From contig NZ_JALAMO010000019.1 in NCBI RefSeq assembly GCF_026790065.1, positions 1-52,300 of the forward strand: 52,300 nucleotides of DNA, written 5' to 3'. Shown piece by piece: positions 26,768-34,592 of this stretch (positions are counted from its first letter, which is position 1; every line of letters starts with the position of its first letter). Position numbers and translations under genes: made by a program. The notes under the pieces were generated by a model that was given only the letters and a program-made list of their open reading frames with translations, searched no databases and was not told the DNA's origin. The DNA comes from Bacillus sp. N13C7. GTDB lineage: Bacteria; Bacillota; Bacilli; Bacillales; Bacillaceae.

Positions 26768-27446
26768 ATACAGCTGCGACGTTTTCCTTTACAGCAAAGC
26801 TTCCTCTTGAAAGTCTGATGTTGATGTCCGAAACTTTTGCAATTTGCTCATCGTGCGTCACCATGATGACGCATTTATTCTCCTTGTGCGCCAGATCTTG
26901 AAAGAGCCGCACGATTTCTTTTGATGTATCCTCATCAAGGTTTCCGGTCGGTTCATCGGCTGCGATTAAATCCGTGTCACAGCAAAATGCTCTTGTAATG
27001 GAAACACGCTGCTGCTGTCCGCCGCTCAGTGTCAGCACTTTTTGCCGGGCTTGTTTTTCGCTGATTCCGATCTTCTGCAGCATTTCCAGCGCATACGCTT
27101 CTTTGTTCTTTTCTTTAGAACCAGTGATTTCCATGGCGGTTGTCACGTTCTGCAGAGCCGTCATATACGGAAGCAAGTTGTACGCCTGAAAAACAATTGA
27201 TACATATTGATTTCTGAAATTTGTTAAGCCGATTTTGGAAACAGCTTTTCCATCATAAAGAATCGTTCCTTCTTTTGGTGCGTCAAGTCCGCCTGCCAGA
27301 GACAGGAAAGTGGTTTTCCCTGTCCCCGATGTGCCGACGATTGTATAGAACTTTCCTTTTTGAAAGCTGATGTTGATATCCTGAAACAATGGCTGGCTTT
27401 TGTCTTTATACCAGTACCCGACTTGTTGAAATTCTAATAAGCTCAT
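26766..27446 (-). CDS. yclH: MacB-type ABC exporter, ATP-binding protein
   Basis: This 226-residue ATPase of the LolD/MacB group has Walker A (GTSGTGKTT), signature LSGGQQQR, Walker B with ADEPTGNLD (typical of the group) and the switch VTHD. It pairs with the membrane protein YclI encoded 16 bases upstream. The pair is likely a mechanotransmission-type exporter for peptides or antibiotics; its substrate is unknown. It is transcribed with yclI away from yclJK, whose regulator is reported to control it. Confidence 0.92.
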   Translation of the reverse strand: MSLLEFQQVGYWYKDKSQPLFQDINISFQKGKFYTIVGTSGTGKTTFLSLAGGLDAPKEGTILYDGKAVSKIGLTNFRNQYVSIVFQAYNLLPYMTALQNVTTAMEITGSKEKNKEAYALEMLQKIGISEKQARQKVLTLSGGQQQRVSITRAFCCDTDLIAADEPTGNLDEDTSKEIVRLFQDLAHKENKCVIMVTHDEQIAKVSDINIRLSRGSFAVKENVAAV

Positions 27447-27462
27447 AAATTTTCGCCTCTTT

Positions 27463-28911
27463 CTATTCCTGTTTTGTCAATATCGTTTTTGGATGGAGCC
27501 GCAGTACTGAAATAGACGGCAGCAATGTTGCGATGATTGCGATGATGATGCCGATTCCCCCAAGAACAAGCATGTCGTTCATAGAAACCGCGACGTTCAG
27601 CGAATCAATGACATCCACGTTTGCTGAGTTGTGGCCGAACATTCCGCCGCCCATGCCGCCACCGCCGCCAGGCATTTGTCCGCTTTGCCCGCTTGCGGTT
27701 TGCGTTGAATCAGATGACGAACTGATCTGCTGGGACAACAGCTGATTTCCGAGCTGGTTCGCGACTAGATTTCCTGTCAATGAAGCGATGCCAATTGCAA
27801 TAATGGCCACGATCAGAATTTCAGTTAAGAACTGTCCGATCAATTTCCAGCGTTTTTCGCCGATCGCCATTAATACGCCCATCTCATATTTGCGTTCTCT
27901 GATTGACATCATGACAATCAGACCGAGAATGACAGCGCCTGCCACTGACACAAGATACACGACGTTTTTAGAAAAAGAAGCTACATTTTCAATCGGGCCG
28001 ACCATTTGCTGATAAAGCTGATCGTTTGTATTCAATGTGAATGTATCAAAATCAATCGATGTTTTCTTGGCTGCTTTTACGAAAGCATCAATATTTTTGG
28101 CATCATCCATATAGTAAACAGCTGAGTCAATCGTATTTTTGTAGTCGTCACTTTTCAGTGCTGCTGTCGCTGTGTAAGGTGTGTAAAGTTTATTGTAAGG
28201 ATTTAAGAAAGAGAAATTCTGGGCTTGGTCATCGCCTGACGACGTAGTTTTATAAATACCGACAACCTTCAGCTTCAGCGTTTTATCTTCATCCGTTGCT
28301 GATTCAATCGTGATCGAATCGCCGACGCCTACATCATTTTCTTCCGCTAATGTTTCATTCATCACTGTTACGTTTTTGCCGACATCTGATTTTGTAATCG
28401 CGCGTCCGTCAGTGATTTTTGAATCCCCGTCAGAGAATTCATCAACTAACGCTGTGCTGGTGACACCTTCAATAGAAAGATCGGCCTGAATCCTTTGCGG
28501 TCCGCCTTGTCCGTTTTTAGTATTTGAGCTTGAACTGGAATCACTGGAACTAGAGCTTTCAATGGCATCAAAGTTTCCTGCGTTAGCTGAAGCTGAAGTA
28601 ATGTAGTTGTAGCTCTTCACATGATCAAGTGCTGCAAGCTTATTTGCATCAGACACTTTGATCGGTGTTGATTCAAAGCTGCGTTTTTCTCCGCTGTCTT
28701 GCTGTTTTTCCATTTGCTTCTGGCGGTCAACCTGGAGCGTCACGCTTCCGCCAAGCTCCTGTCTGGCCAGTTCGCTTGATTTTTGTGCTGCCGACTGGAT
28801 GGTAAGGCCCGACAGAACAAAGACACATATGACAGTAAACACAAATAATTGCAATAATGTTTTTCCCTTTTTAGCCTTCATATTCCAAAAGGCCCGTTTG
28901 ATAAAGTTCAT
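27463..28911 (-). CDS. yclI: MacB/FtsX-type ABC exporter, membrane protein
   Basis: This 482-residue protein has the MacB topology: one N-terminal helix (about 18-40), a large extracytoplasmic domain (about 41-310) and three C-terminal helices forming the FtsX domain. Two low-complexity stretches are notable: a serine-rich run at about 119-129 and a Gly/Met-rich loop at about 407-430 between the last two helices. The start ATG has CGGAGGAAC upstream. It is the first gene of yclI-yclH, divergent from yclJK. The leader contains a GC-rich hairpin and direct repeats matching the reported YclJ motif. Confidence 0.91.
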   Translation of the reverse strand: MNFIKRAFWNMKAKKGKTLLQLFVFTVICVFVLSGLTIQSAAQKSSELARQELGGSVTLQVDRQKQMEKQQDSGEKRSFESTPIKVSDANKLAALDHVKSYNYITSASANAGNFDAIESSSSSDSSSSSNTKNGQGGPQRIQADLSIEGVTSTALVDEFSDGDSKITDGRAITKSDVGKNVTVMNETLAEENDVGVGDSITIESATDEDKTLKLKVVGIYKTTSSGDDQAQNFSFLNPYNKLYTPYTATAALKSDDYKNTIDSAVYYMDDAKNIDAFVKAAKKTSIDFDTFTLNTNDQLYQQMVGPIENVASFSKNVVYLVSVAGAVILGLIVMMSIRERKYEMGVLMAIGEKRWKLIGQFLTEILIVAIIAIGIASLTGNLVANQLGNQLLSQQISSSSDSTQTASGQSGQMPGGGGGMGGGMFGHNSANVDVIDSLNVAVSMNDMLVLGGIGIIIAIIATLLPSISVLRLHPKTILTKQE

Positions 28912-28947
28912 TTATGTTCCTCCGTGTGGGTATTTTTATTGTGAAGA

Positions 28948-28968
28948 CCGCCTGTGGGGCGGGCCCGC
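28948..28968 (-). other. GC-rich hairpin in the yclI leader
   Basis: CCGCC-TGTGG-GGCGG forms a five-base-pair all-GC stem, overlapping the 10-base palindrome GCGGGCCCGC at 28959-28968. It stands out in an AT-rich intergenic stretch, and there is no T run on either side, so it is not a terminator. It would fold in the yclI mRNA leader, about 40 bases before the start codon. Confidence 0.45.
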
Positions 28969-28997
28969 TTGTTGATAAATTAATAGTAGTCCAAAGG

Positions 28998-29014
28998 TAT
29001 GAAAAAAATATGAA
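28998..29014 (-). promoter_or_regulatory. Direct repeat matching the YclJ-binding motif
   Basis: Read on the minus strand, TTCATA occurs twice with an 11-base period (TTCATATTTTTTTCATA). OmpR-family response regulators bind such helical-turn repeats, and I recall a TTCATA-spacer-TTCATA motif being reported for YclJ targets. The site lies upstream of yclI in the yclI-yclJ intergenic region. Confidence 0.65.
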
Positions 29015-29050
29015 CAATCTATTTCAAGTTGATGAAATAAAAACTAACAA

Positions 29051-29063
29051 TTGTGAAACACAA
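29051..29063. promoter_or_regulatory. Candidate ResD-type site in front of yclJ
   Basis: TTGTG-AAA-CACAA is a perfect 13-base inverted repeat located 61 bases before the yclJ start codon, upstream of a TATTAT/TATATAG -10-like region at about 29085-29095. yclJK is reported to be induced by ResD on oxygen limitation, and TTGTGAA-type sequences are typical of ResD sites. The assignment is inferred. Confidence 0.45.
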
Positions 29064-29123
29064 ATTCTTCTGTATAAAATGGTGCTATTATATAGAAAAG
29101 CATCAATACAACCGGAGGAAACA

Positions 29124-29807
29124 ATGAAAATATTAATGATAGAAGATAATGTTAGTGTATGTACGATGACGGAGATGTTCTTTTTTAAGGAAGGTTTTGA
29201 AGCAGAATTCGTTCATGACGGGCTTGAGGGATACCAGCGTTTTACGGAAGAAAATTGGGACCTGATCATTTTGGATATTATGCTTCCATCCATGGACGGT
29301 GTGACCATCTGCAGAAAAATCAGAGAGACAAGCACAGTGCCGATTATCATGCTGACAGCCAAAGACACGGAATCAGATCAGGTCATCGGTTTTGAGATGG
29401 GAGCGGACGATTATGTCACGAAGCCGTTCAGTCCGCTGACATTGGTTGCCCGCATCAAAGCCGTCATCAGAAGATACCAGGCGACAGGCAAGGCAGTTAT
29501 TGATGAAGATATGATCGAATCGGAATGCTTTACCATTAATAAGAAGACGAGAGAGGTGTTTTTAAACGGTCAGCCTGTAGAAAACCTCACGCCGAAGGAA
29601 TTTGATCTGCTCTATTACCTTGTCCAAAATCCGCGGCAGGTGTTCTCCAGAGAACAGCTGCTAGAGCAGGTATGGGGCTATCAATTCTACGGAGATGAGC
29701 GAACGGTTGACGTTCATATTAAACGGCTGCGGAAAAAGCTTGCAAGTGAAGACAAGCCTTTCCTATATACGGTGTGGGGAGTAGGGTATAAATTTGATGA
29801 AGATTAA
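29124..29807 (+). CDS. yclJ: OmpR-family response regulator YclJ
   Basis: This 227-residue regulator has a receiver domain (Glu8/Asp9 acid pair, phosphorylated Asp51, Thr78, Lys100) and a winged-helix output domain with the usual EFDLLYYLVQNP and DVHIKRLRKKL segments. The ATG at 29124 follows CCGGAGGAAACA; the frame runs farther upstream but through the intergenic region. Its partner kinase YclK overlaps it. In B. subtilis the pair is induced under oxygen limitation and controls yclHI among others. Confidence 0.95.
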   Translation: MKILMIEDNVSVCTMTEMFFFKEGFEAEFVHDGLEGYQRFTEENWDLIILDIMLPSMDGVTICRKIRETSTVPIIMLTAKDTESDQVIGFEMGADDYVTKPFSPLTLVARIKAVIRRYQATGKAVIDEDMIESECFTINKKTREVFLNGQPVENLTPKEFDLLYYLVQNPRQVFSREQLLEQVWGYQFYGDERTVDVHIKRLRKKLASEDKPFLYTVWGVGYKFDED

Positions 29808-31215
29808 ATATTTATATCAGCTGCTGCTTAGTCATATCAGCATATTGATTTTAGCGTTTGTCATTATCATTTCTCTGTTTTCCCACTTTGTGAAGGAATT
29901 TGCCTATCAAAACAAGGTAGAGGAATTGACGTCATATGCGGTGCAGATCGCAAACGAATTCCAAGCGGGCCAGGTTGACATGCGCAGGCTCTACCCTTAT
30001 CAGGACATTTTAAGCACAAGAAAAACGCAGTTTATCATCTTTAATGAAGAGCAGCAGCCTTATTTCCTTCCTGAAGGCTTTCATCACCAACCGAGGGAAC
30101 AGCTGAAGAAATCAGAATGGAATAAGCTGAAAAAAGGGCAGACTGTCATGATCAGGGCAGATGGCCGTTTTGATGATGAAGTGTCCCTTGTCGCGCAGCC
30201 TATATTTGTTCAGAACGAATTTAAAGGCGCCGTTCTGCTGATTTCTCCGATCAGCGGTGTTGAACAGATGGTCAATCAGGTCAACCTCTATATGTTTTAC
30301 GCTGTGATCAGCACGCTCGTCATTACCATTCTCGTCAGCTGGCTGCTATCGAAATTCCATGTCAAACGGATCCAAAAGCTGAGAGAAGCGACGGATAAAG
30401 TGGCTTCTGGCGATTATGATATCCACTTGGAAAACAGCTACGGAGACGAAATCGGTGTGCTTGCGTCCGATTTTAATATCATGGCGAAAAAATTAAAGCA
30501 ATCAAGGGATGAAATCGATCGCCTTGAGAAGCGGAGAAGGCAGTTTATCGCTGACGTGTCACACGAATTAAAAACACCGCTGACAACGATCAACGGCTTG
30601 GTTGAAGGGCTGAACAGCCATACGATTCCTGAGGATAAGAAGGATAAATGCTTCTCGCTCATTAGTGAGGAAACGAAGCGCATGCTGCGGCTCGTAAAAG
30701 AAAATCTGGATTATGAAAAAATCAGATCTCAGCAAATCACCTTGAACAAGCTTGATGTTCCGCTGATCGAGGTGTTTGAAATTTTGAAAGAGCACTTACA
30801 GCAGCAGGCGGAAGAAAAACAAAACAAGCTGATCATCCAGGTAGAGGATCACGTCATGGTTCATGCCGATTACGACCGTCTCATTCAAATTCTCGTCAAC
30901 ATTACGAAGAACAGCATCCAATTTACGCAAAACGGCATCATTTGGCTGCGCGGTATAGAGGGCTATAAAGAGACGATTATCGAAATTGAAGACACGGGAA
31001 TCGGAATTTCAAAAGAGGATATTGAGCATATTTGGGAGCGGTTCTACAAAGCCGATATTTCTAGAACGAACACGGCCTACGGTGAATATGGTCTCGGCCT
31101 CTCCATCGTCAAGCAGCTCGTTGAAATGCACAAGGGGACAGTAGAAATCAAGAGTGAAGAAGGAAAAGGCACAACATTCATCATCCGCCTTCCTTTAACA
31201 GCAAAACAGCCATAA
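29794..31215 (+). CDS. yclK: Sensor histidine kinase YclK
   Basis: This 473-residue membrane kinase has a helix at about 9-30, an extracellular sensor region (about 31-165), a second helix (about 166-186), a HAMP linker, the H box FIADVSHELKTPLTTI with His257, an N box (NITKNSIQFT) and G boxes (DTGIGI, GEYGLGLSIV). The start is TTG at 29794 or ATG at 29797; both overlap the end of yclJ, so translation is coupled. A terminator follows. The sensed signal is not known. Confidence 0.94.
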   Translation: MMKIKYLYQLLLSHISILILAFVIIISLFSHFVKEFAYQNKVEELTSYAVQIANEFQAGQVDMRRLYPYQDILSTRKTQFIIFNEEQQPYFLPEGFHHQPREQLKKSEWNKLKKGQTVMIRADGRFDDEVSLVAQPIFVQNEFKGAVLLISPISGVEQMVNQVNLYMFYAVISTLVITILVSWLLSKFHVKRIQKLREATDKVASGDYDIHLENSYGDEIGVLASDFNIMAKKLKQSRDEIDRLEKRRRQFIADVSHELKTPLTTINGLVEGLNSHTIPEDKKDKCFSLISEETKRMLRLVKENLDYEKIRSQQITLNKLDVPLIEVFEILKEHLQQQAEEKQNKLIIQVEDHVMVHADYDRLIQILVNITKNSIQFTQNGIIWLRGIEGYKETIIEIEDTGIGISKEDIEHIWERFYKADISRTNTAYGEYGLGLSIVKQLVEMHKGTVEIKSEEGKGTTFIIRLPLTAKQP

Positions 31216-31221
31216 CATATA

Positions 31222-31255
31222 GGGCGGCGGCATCGTCAAATGCAGCCGCCTTTTT
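31222..31255 (+). terminator. Terminator of yclJK
   Basis: GGCGGC pairs with GCCGCC, extended by CAT/ATG inside the loop region, followed by TTTTT. It starts eight bases after the yclK stop and lies before the rapC promoter. Confidence 0.8.
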
Positions 31256-31273
31256 GCACATCGCTTCGGTTTA

Positions 31274-31289
31274 TTGCGTGCTCCCGAAA
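31274..31289 (+). promoter_or_regulatory. ComA box upstream of rapC
   Basis: TTGCGT-GCTC-CCGAAA fits the ComA consensus TTGCGG-N4-CCGCAA with three mismatches. A second, weaker half-site TTGCGT begins 22 bases downstream at 31296. ComA~P activates rapC in B. subtilis, so this closes a feedback loop in which RapC removes phosphate from ComA. Confidence 0.7.
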
Positions 31290-31330
31290 TAAAGATTGCG
31301 TGTTTTTCGGGTCGGGACGGACTGCAAACA

Positions 31331-31339
31331 TGATAAAAT
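31331..31339 (+). promoter_or_regulatory. rapC promoter (-10 region)
   Basis: TGATAAAAT is a -10 (TAAAAT) with an upstream TG. The -35 position has no good hexamer, as expected for a promoter that depends on the ComA site about 45-60 bases upstream of the start of transcription. Confidence 0.55.
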
Positions 31340-31376
31340 ATGACATAAACAGTTTTTGATGGGAGAGGGTGAAGGA

Positions 31377-32525
31377 ATGAAGAGCGGGGTAATTCCTTCT
31401 TCAGCGGTCGGTCAAAAAATTAACGAGTGGTACAAATATATCCGGACCTTCAGTGTGCCGGATGCCGAAGTGCTAAAAGCTGAAATCCAGCAGGAACTGA
31501 AACACATGCAGCACGATTCCAACTTGCTGCTTTATTATTCACTAATGGAATTCCGCCACCAGCTAATGCTTGATTATCTCGAGCCGTTAGAGAAATTAAA
31601 TATCGAGGACCAGCCAAGCCTGTCTGAATTATCAAGAAACATCGACAGCAACCAGGCAGATCTCAAAGGGCTGCTCGACTATTATGTGAATTTTTTCCGC
31701 GGGATGTATGAGTTTGATAAGCGGGAATTTATTTCTGCCATTACATATTATAAACAGGCGGAGAAAAAACTTTCCTTTGTCGCAGACCATATTGAACGGG
31801 CTGAATTCTATTTTAAAATCGCGGAAGCCTATTATTATATGAAGCAAACGTACTTTTCGCTGATCAATATAAAAAACGCCTATGAAATATACGTGGAGCA
31901 GGAAACCTATAATGTGAGAATCATTCAATGCCATTTCGTGTTCGGGGTCAATCTGATGGATGAAAGGAATTTCGAACAAGCCGCCCGCCATTTCAAATTG
32001 GCGCTCGAAATGGCCGAAGCAGAACAAAAAGCCCAGCTTGTCGGAAGAGCGTATTACAATCTCGGATTATGTTATTACAATCAAGAACTTCTCGACCCTG
32101 CCATTGACTACTTCGAAAAAGCGGTTTCCACGTTTGAAAGCAGCAGGATCATCAATTCGCTGCCGCAGGCCTATTTTTTAATCACCCTGATTTATTATAA
32201 GCGGGGAAAACATGAGAAAGCTTCGGAATATCACAAGCGGGGCTATGAATATGCTAAAGAAACAGACGATGCAGACTACGCCGTAAAATTCGAGTTTTTG
32301 AAATTCCTATATCAGGATCAGCCCAATGTCGAAGGAATCGAACGATGTTTCCAATACTTAAAAAATAAAAATATGTACGCTGATATAGAGGATTTAGCCC
32401 TAGAAGTAGCAAAATACTACTATGAACAAAAATGGTTTAAGCTGTCTGCTTCCTACTTTCTACAAGTTGAAGAGGCAAGAAAACAAATACAAAGGAGTGA
32501 AGGTTTGTATGAAATTGAAATCTAA
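31377..32525 (+). CDS. rapC: Response regulator aspartate phosphatase RapC
   Basis: This 382-residue Rap protein has an N-terminal three-helix bundle followed by tetratricopeptide repeats (visible as repeated Tyr-rich helices such as AYYNLGLCYYNQELLDPAIDYFEKAV). RapC blocks DNA binding by ComA and so lowers srf and competence expression; the PhrC pentapeptide binds the repeats and relieves this. The ATG at 31377 has GAGAGGGTGAAGGA upstream; the frame extends 21 bases farther up but without a better site. It overlaps phrC by 17 bases, the typical rap-phr arrangement. Confidence 0.96.
   Translation: MKSGVIPSSAVGQKINEWYKYIRTFSVPDAEVLKAEIQQELKHMQHDSNLLLYYSLMEFRHQLMLDYLEPLEKLNIEDQPSLSELSRNIDSNQADLKGLLDYYVNFFRGMYEFDKREFISAITYYKQAEKKLSFVADHIERAEFYFKIAEAYYYMKQTYFSLINIKNAYEIYVEQETYNVRIIQCHFVFGVNLMDERNFEQAARHFKLALEMAEAEQKAQLVGRAYYNLGLCYYNQELLDPAIDYFEKAVSTFESSRIINSLPQAYFLITLIYYKRGKHEKASEYHKRGYEYAKETDDADYAVKFEFLKFLYQDQPNVEGIERCFQYLKNKNMYADIEDLALEVAKYYYEQKWFKLSASYFLQVEEARKQIQRSEGLYEIEI
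32387..32415 (+). promoter_or_regulatory. Candidate sigma-H promoter for phrC inside rapC
   Basis: AGAGGATTT is followed after 14 bases by CAAAAT, close to the sigma-H consensus RWAGGAWWT-N14-HGAAT (one mismatch in the -10). It lies in the 3' part of rapC, about 95 bases before the phrC start. A separate sigma-H promoter for phrC is known in B. subtilis. Confidence 0.6.
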
Positions 32526-32631
32526 GTTGTTTGTTATTTGTTTGGCCGCAGCTGCGATTTTTACAGCAGCTGGCGTTTCTGCTAACGCGGAAGCACTCGA
32601 CTTTCATGTGACGGAAAGAGGAATGACGTAA
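32509..32631 (+). CDS. phrC: Phr pheromone precursor (competence and sporulation factor, CSF)
   Basis: This 40-residue precursor has a lysine-rich start, a hydrophobic export signal (about residues 7-24) and an Ala-x-Ala type region, and ends with ERGMT (residues 36-40), the CSF pentapeptide. After export and processing the peptide is re-imported by the oligopeptide permease and inhibits RapC. The C-terminal sequence is the same as in 168, so signalling should be compatible between the strains. The ATG at 32509 lies 17 bases inside the end of rapC, with AAAGGAGTGAAGG upstream. Confidence 0.97.
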   Translation: MKLKSKLFVICLAAAAIFTAAGVSANAEALDFHVTERGMT

Positions 32632-32638
32632 GAACCAG

Positions 32639-32663
32639 CCCCTTCTCATTGAGAAGGGGTTTT
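32639..32663 (+). terminator. Terminator of rapC-phrC
   Basis: A nine-base-pair stem CCCCTTCTC/GAGAAGGGG with a three-base loop is followed by TTTT-CC-TTTT, starting seven bases after the phrC stop. Confidence 0.85.
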
Positions 32664-32670
32664 CCTTTTC

Positions 32671-32701
32671 AAAAAACACCGCAAGACATAGTCTTGCGGT
32701 G
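32671..32701 (-). terminator. Terminator of the small spore gene at 32.7-32.8 kb
   Basis: On the minus strand, CACCGCAAGAC pairs perfectly with GTCTTGCGGTG (three-base loop), followed by six T. It lies 21 bases after the stop of the 36-codon gene and back-to-back with the phrC terminator. Confidence 0.85.
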
Positions 32702-32722
32702 CCCGCAGAGACAGTCAGCAGC

Positions 32723-32833
32723 TTAGTAGCTTCCAAAAAACGCAGCCCCTACGATAATTAAAAGAATAAACAATACAACGATTAAAGCGAAAGAATTGAT
32801 GCCGTAACCGCCGCCGTTAGAGTATCCTGACAT
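32723..32833 (-). CDS. yczM: YjcZ-family small spore protein (36 residues)
   Basis: This 36-residue protein has a Gly/Tyr/Asn-rich start (MSGYSNGGGYG) followed by one hydrophobic helix (about residues 16-33) and GSY at the end. It is the pattern of the YjcZ/sporulation small hydrophobic protein family, of which YczM and YczN occupy this locus in B. subtilis 168; only one copy is present here. The ATG has a near-perfect GGGAGGTG ribosome site eight bases upstream and its own terminator. A sigma-K-like -10 lies upstream. The gene symbol is by position and family. Confidence 0.82.
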   Translation of the reverse strand: MSGYSNGGGYGINSFALIVVLFILLIIVGAAFFGSY

Positions 32834-32862
32834 AAGGTTTCACCTCCCTATGAAGGATACTA

Positions 32863-32871
32863 TAAGATATG
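32863..32871 (-). promoter_or_regulatory. Sigma-K/E-like -10 element of the small spore gene
   Basis: Read on the minus strand, CATATCTTA fits the mother-cell consensus CATANNNTA, about 30 bases before the start codon. The -35 (AC-type for sigma-K) is not clear. Consistent with late sporulation expression. Confidence 0.4.
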
Positions 32872-32933
32872 CAGAAGGCATCAGCTTGTCAGGGATAATA
32901 GTGGACAAGAAAAAAAATGAACAATTCGGCTAT

Positions 32934-32965
32934 AAAAAATAGCGGGCACTGCCGCCCGCTATTTT
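32934..32965 (-). terminator. Terminator of yclM
   Basis: AAAATAGCGGGC pairs with GCCCGCTATTTT around a six-base loop; on the minus strand the arm ends in TTTTTT. It lies eight bases after the yclM stop. Confidence 0.85.
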
Positions 32966-32973
32966 ATGTATGA

Positions 32974-34338
32974 CTAAGAGATCAGCACGGCCGCGAAAAA
33001 TTCTTGGTACAACGCTTGAACGGCTTTTCTTTCTTCGGCTTCCTTCACCCCGAACATCATGCTCACTTCAGAAGACCCTTGGTTAATCATTTCGATATTC
33101 ACCTTCGCCTCTGATAAAGCTTTGGCTGCTCTTGCCGTTGTGCCGACATTGTGGCGCATCGCTTCTCCAACAACCATGATCAGTGCAAGGTGGTGCTCGA
33201 CAATCACCTCGTCGGCGTGCAGATCCTCTTTGATCCGTTTGATGACGCTGCGCTCAGTGGCTGCATCCATTTGCCCCTGCCGCAAGATGATGGTCATGTC
33301 ATCGATCCCCGATGGAACATGCTCATATGTCAAACCGTGCTCCTCCAGAATTTGAAGGGCTCTGCGGCCAAATCCGATTTCTCTGTTCATTAAATACTTG
33401 CTGATATAAATGCTGCAAAAGCCGGTATCACTGGCAATGCCGACGACAGGCCCGTTTGTGTTATCCCGTTTGCTGACGACGCGAGTGCCTTGTGCTGACG
33501 GGTTGTTCGTATTTTTGATTTGGACGGGAATCCCCGCTCTGAATGCCGGGATGAGCGCTTCATCATGAAACACTGAAAAGCCCGCGTAGGACAGCTCCCG
33601 CATCTCTCTGTATGTCAGCTCGCTGATTTCCTTTGGATGCTCAACGAAGGATGGATTGACAGAGTACACAGCATCCACGTCTGTAAAGTTTTCGTACAAA
33701 TCAGCATGAAGTCCGTTAGCAAGAATGGATCCGGTAATATCAGAGCCGCTCCGTGAGAATGTGATCACATCGCCTTCCTTGCTGAATCCGAAAAAGCCGG
33801 GAAAAATGATGAGGCCGTCGCGTTCCCGAAGGCGATAAAGGTTTTGATAGGATTCAGGGAGAACTTGCGCGTTGCCGGGTTCATCTGTCACAAAAAGGCC
33901 GGCATCCTTCGGGTTCACATATTCCGCTCTGACGCCTTTATGGCGGAAATAAGCGGCGATCAGTTTGGCGTTGTTATCCTCACCGCTGGCTTTGACTGCG
34001 TCAAGATACTGCTCGGGATTGCTTTTCTCTCCTTCTAAAAGCGTAAACAGATCATCCCGGATTTTGTCGATAATGCCATACTCCAGCTGAAGCTCATTTG
34101 CGATGAGGGCATACCGTTCCACTACAGCTTCCGCCAGTTCAGGGGCACTCCCTGCTGCCAAATATTGTTCTGCACATGCGATTAAGAGATCAGTCACTTT
34201 CGTATCCTCAGCGTAGCGTTTTCCGGGAGCCGAAACGACTACAGCTTTCCGTGCCGGGTCTGAGGTTACGATGTGAAACACTTTTTCAAGCTGGGCGCCT
34301 GAAGCGAGTGAGCTGCCTCCGAATTTAACGACCTTCAT
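32974..34338 (-). CDS. yclM: Aspartokinase III (lysine/threonine pathway)
   Basis: This 454-residue aspartate kinase phosphorylates L-aspartate, the first step towards lysine, threonine and methionine. The N-terminal kinase domain opens with VVKFGGSSLAS and includes TFSRSGSDITGSILA. The C-terminal third carries two ACT domains (about 305-454; the second begins with IMVVGEAMRHNVGTTARA) for allosteric control. In B. subtilis this is the third isozyme (also ThrD), inhibited by lysine plus threonine. The ATG at 34338 follows TTAGGAGATG. A good sigma-A promoter lies 47 bases upstream, and I see no L-box riboswitch or T-box in the short leader. Confidence 0.94.
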   Translation of the reverse strand: MKVVKFGGSSLASGAQLEKVFHIVTSDPARKAVVVSAPGKRYAEDTKVTDLLIACAEQYLAAGSAPELAEAVVERYALIANELQLEYGIIDKIRDDLFTLLEGEKSNPEQYLDAVKASGEDNNAKLIAAYFRHKGVRAEYVNPKDAGLFVTDEPGNAQVLPESYQNLYRLRERDGLIIFPGFFGFSKEGDVITFSRSGSDITGSILANGLHADLYENFTDVDAVYSVNPSFVEHPKEISELTYREMRELSYAGFSVFHDEALIPAFRAGIPVQIKNTNNPSAQGTRVVSKRDNTNGPVVGIASDTGFCSIYISKYLMNREIGFGRRALQILEEHGLTYEHVPSGIDDMTIILRQGQMDAATERSVIKRIKEDLHADEVIVEHHLALIMVVGEAMRHNVGTTARAAKALSEAKVNIEMINQGSSEVSMMFGVKEAEERKAVQALYQEFFAAVLIS

Positions 34339-34384
34339 GTTTACATCTCCTAATGTTTAAAATTTTCACACAAATTTAGTATTT

Positions 34385-34413
34385 ATTATCTCTCTTTCAG
34401 TTCTGTAAATCAA
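34385..34413 (-). promoter_or_regulatory. Sigma-A promoter of yclM
   Basis: On the minus strand, TTGATT (34413-34408) is followed after 17 bases by GATAAT (34390-34385). It matches the housekeeping consensus at ten of twelve positions. Confidence 0.75.
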
Positions 34414-34592
34414 GGGGGAATTTCTTTCTGGAACGAACATTTGTATTTTCCACGAGGAATATTGTCAGGTATGCTAACCGTATAAATGCGCCATAATGAT
34501 AAATATGGTAAGCAATCTACGATTTGGGATGGAAAATGGTTAGAATTATTAGTAAAATTGATAAATGACTAGGTTAATATTTTTAAAGAATA

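Noticed and set aside
28959..28968. GCGGGCCCGC palindrome as a terminator of yclI or yclJ
   Set aside because: No T run on either strand, and it lies upstream of both genes rather than after one.
34339..34410. Lysine riboswitch or T-box in the yclM leader
   Set aside because: The leader from the predicted promoter to the ATG is only about 40 bases, far too short, and no conserved core is present.
34497..34544. Possible 15-codon leader peptide between yclM and yclN
   Set aside because: No ribosome site, no runs of regulatory amino acids and no attenuator-like hairpin follow it.
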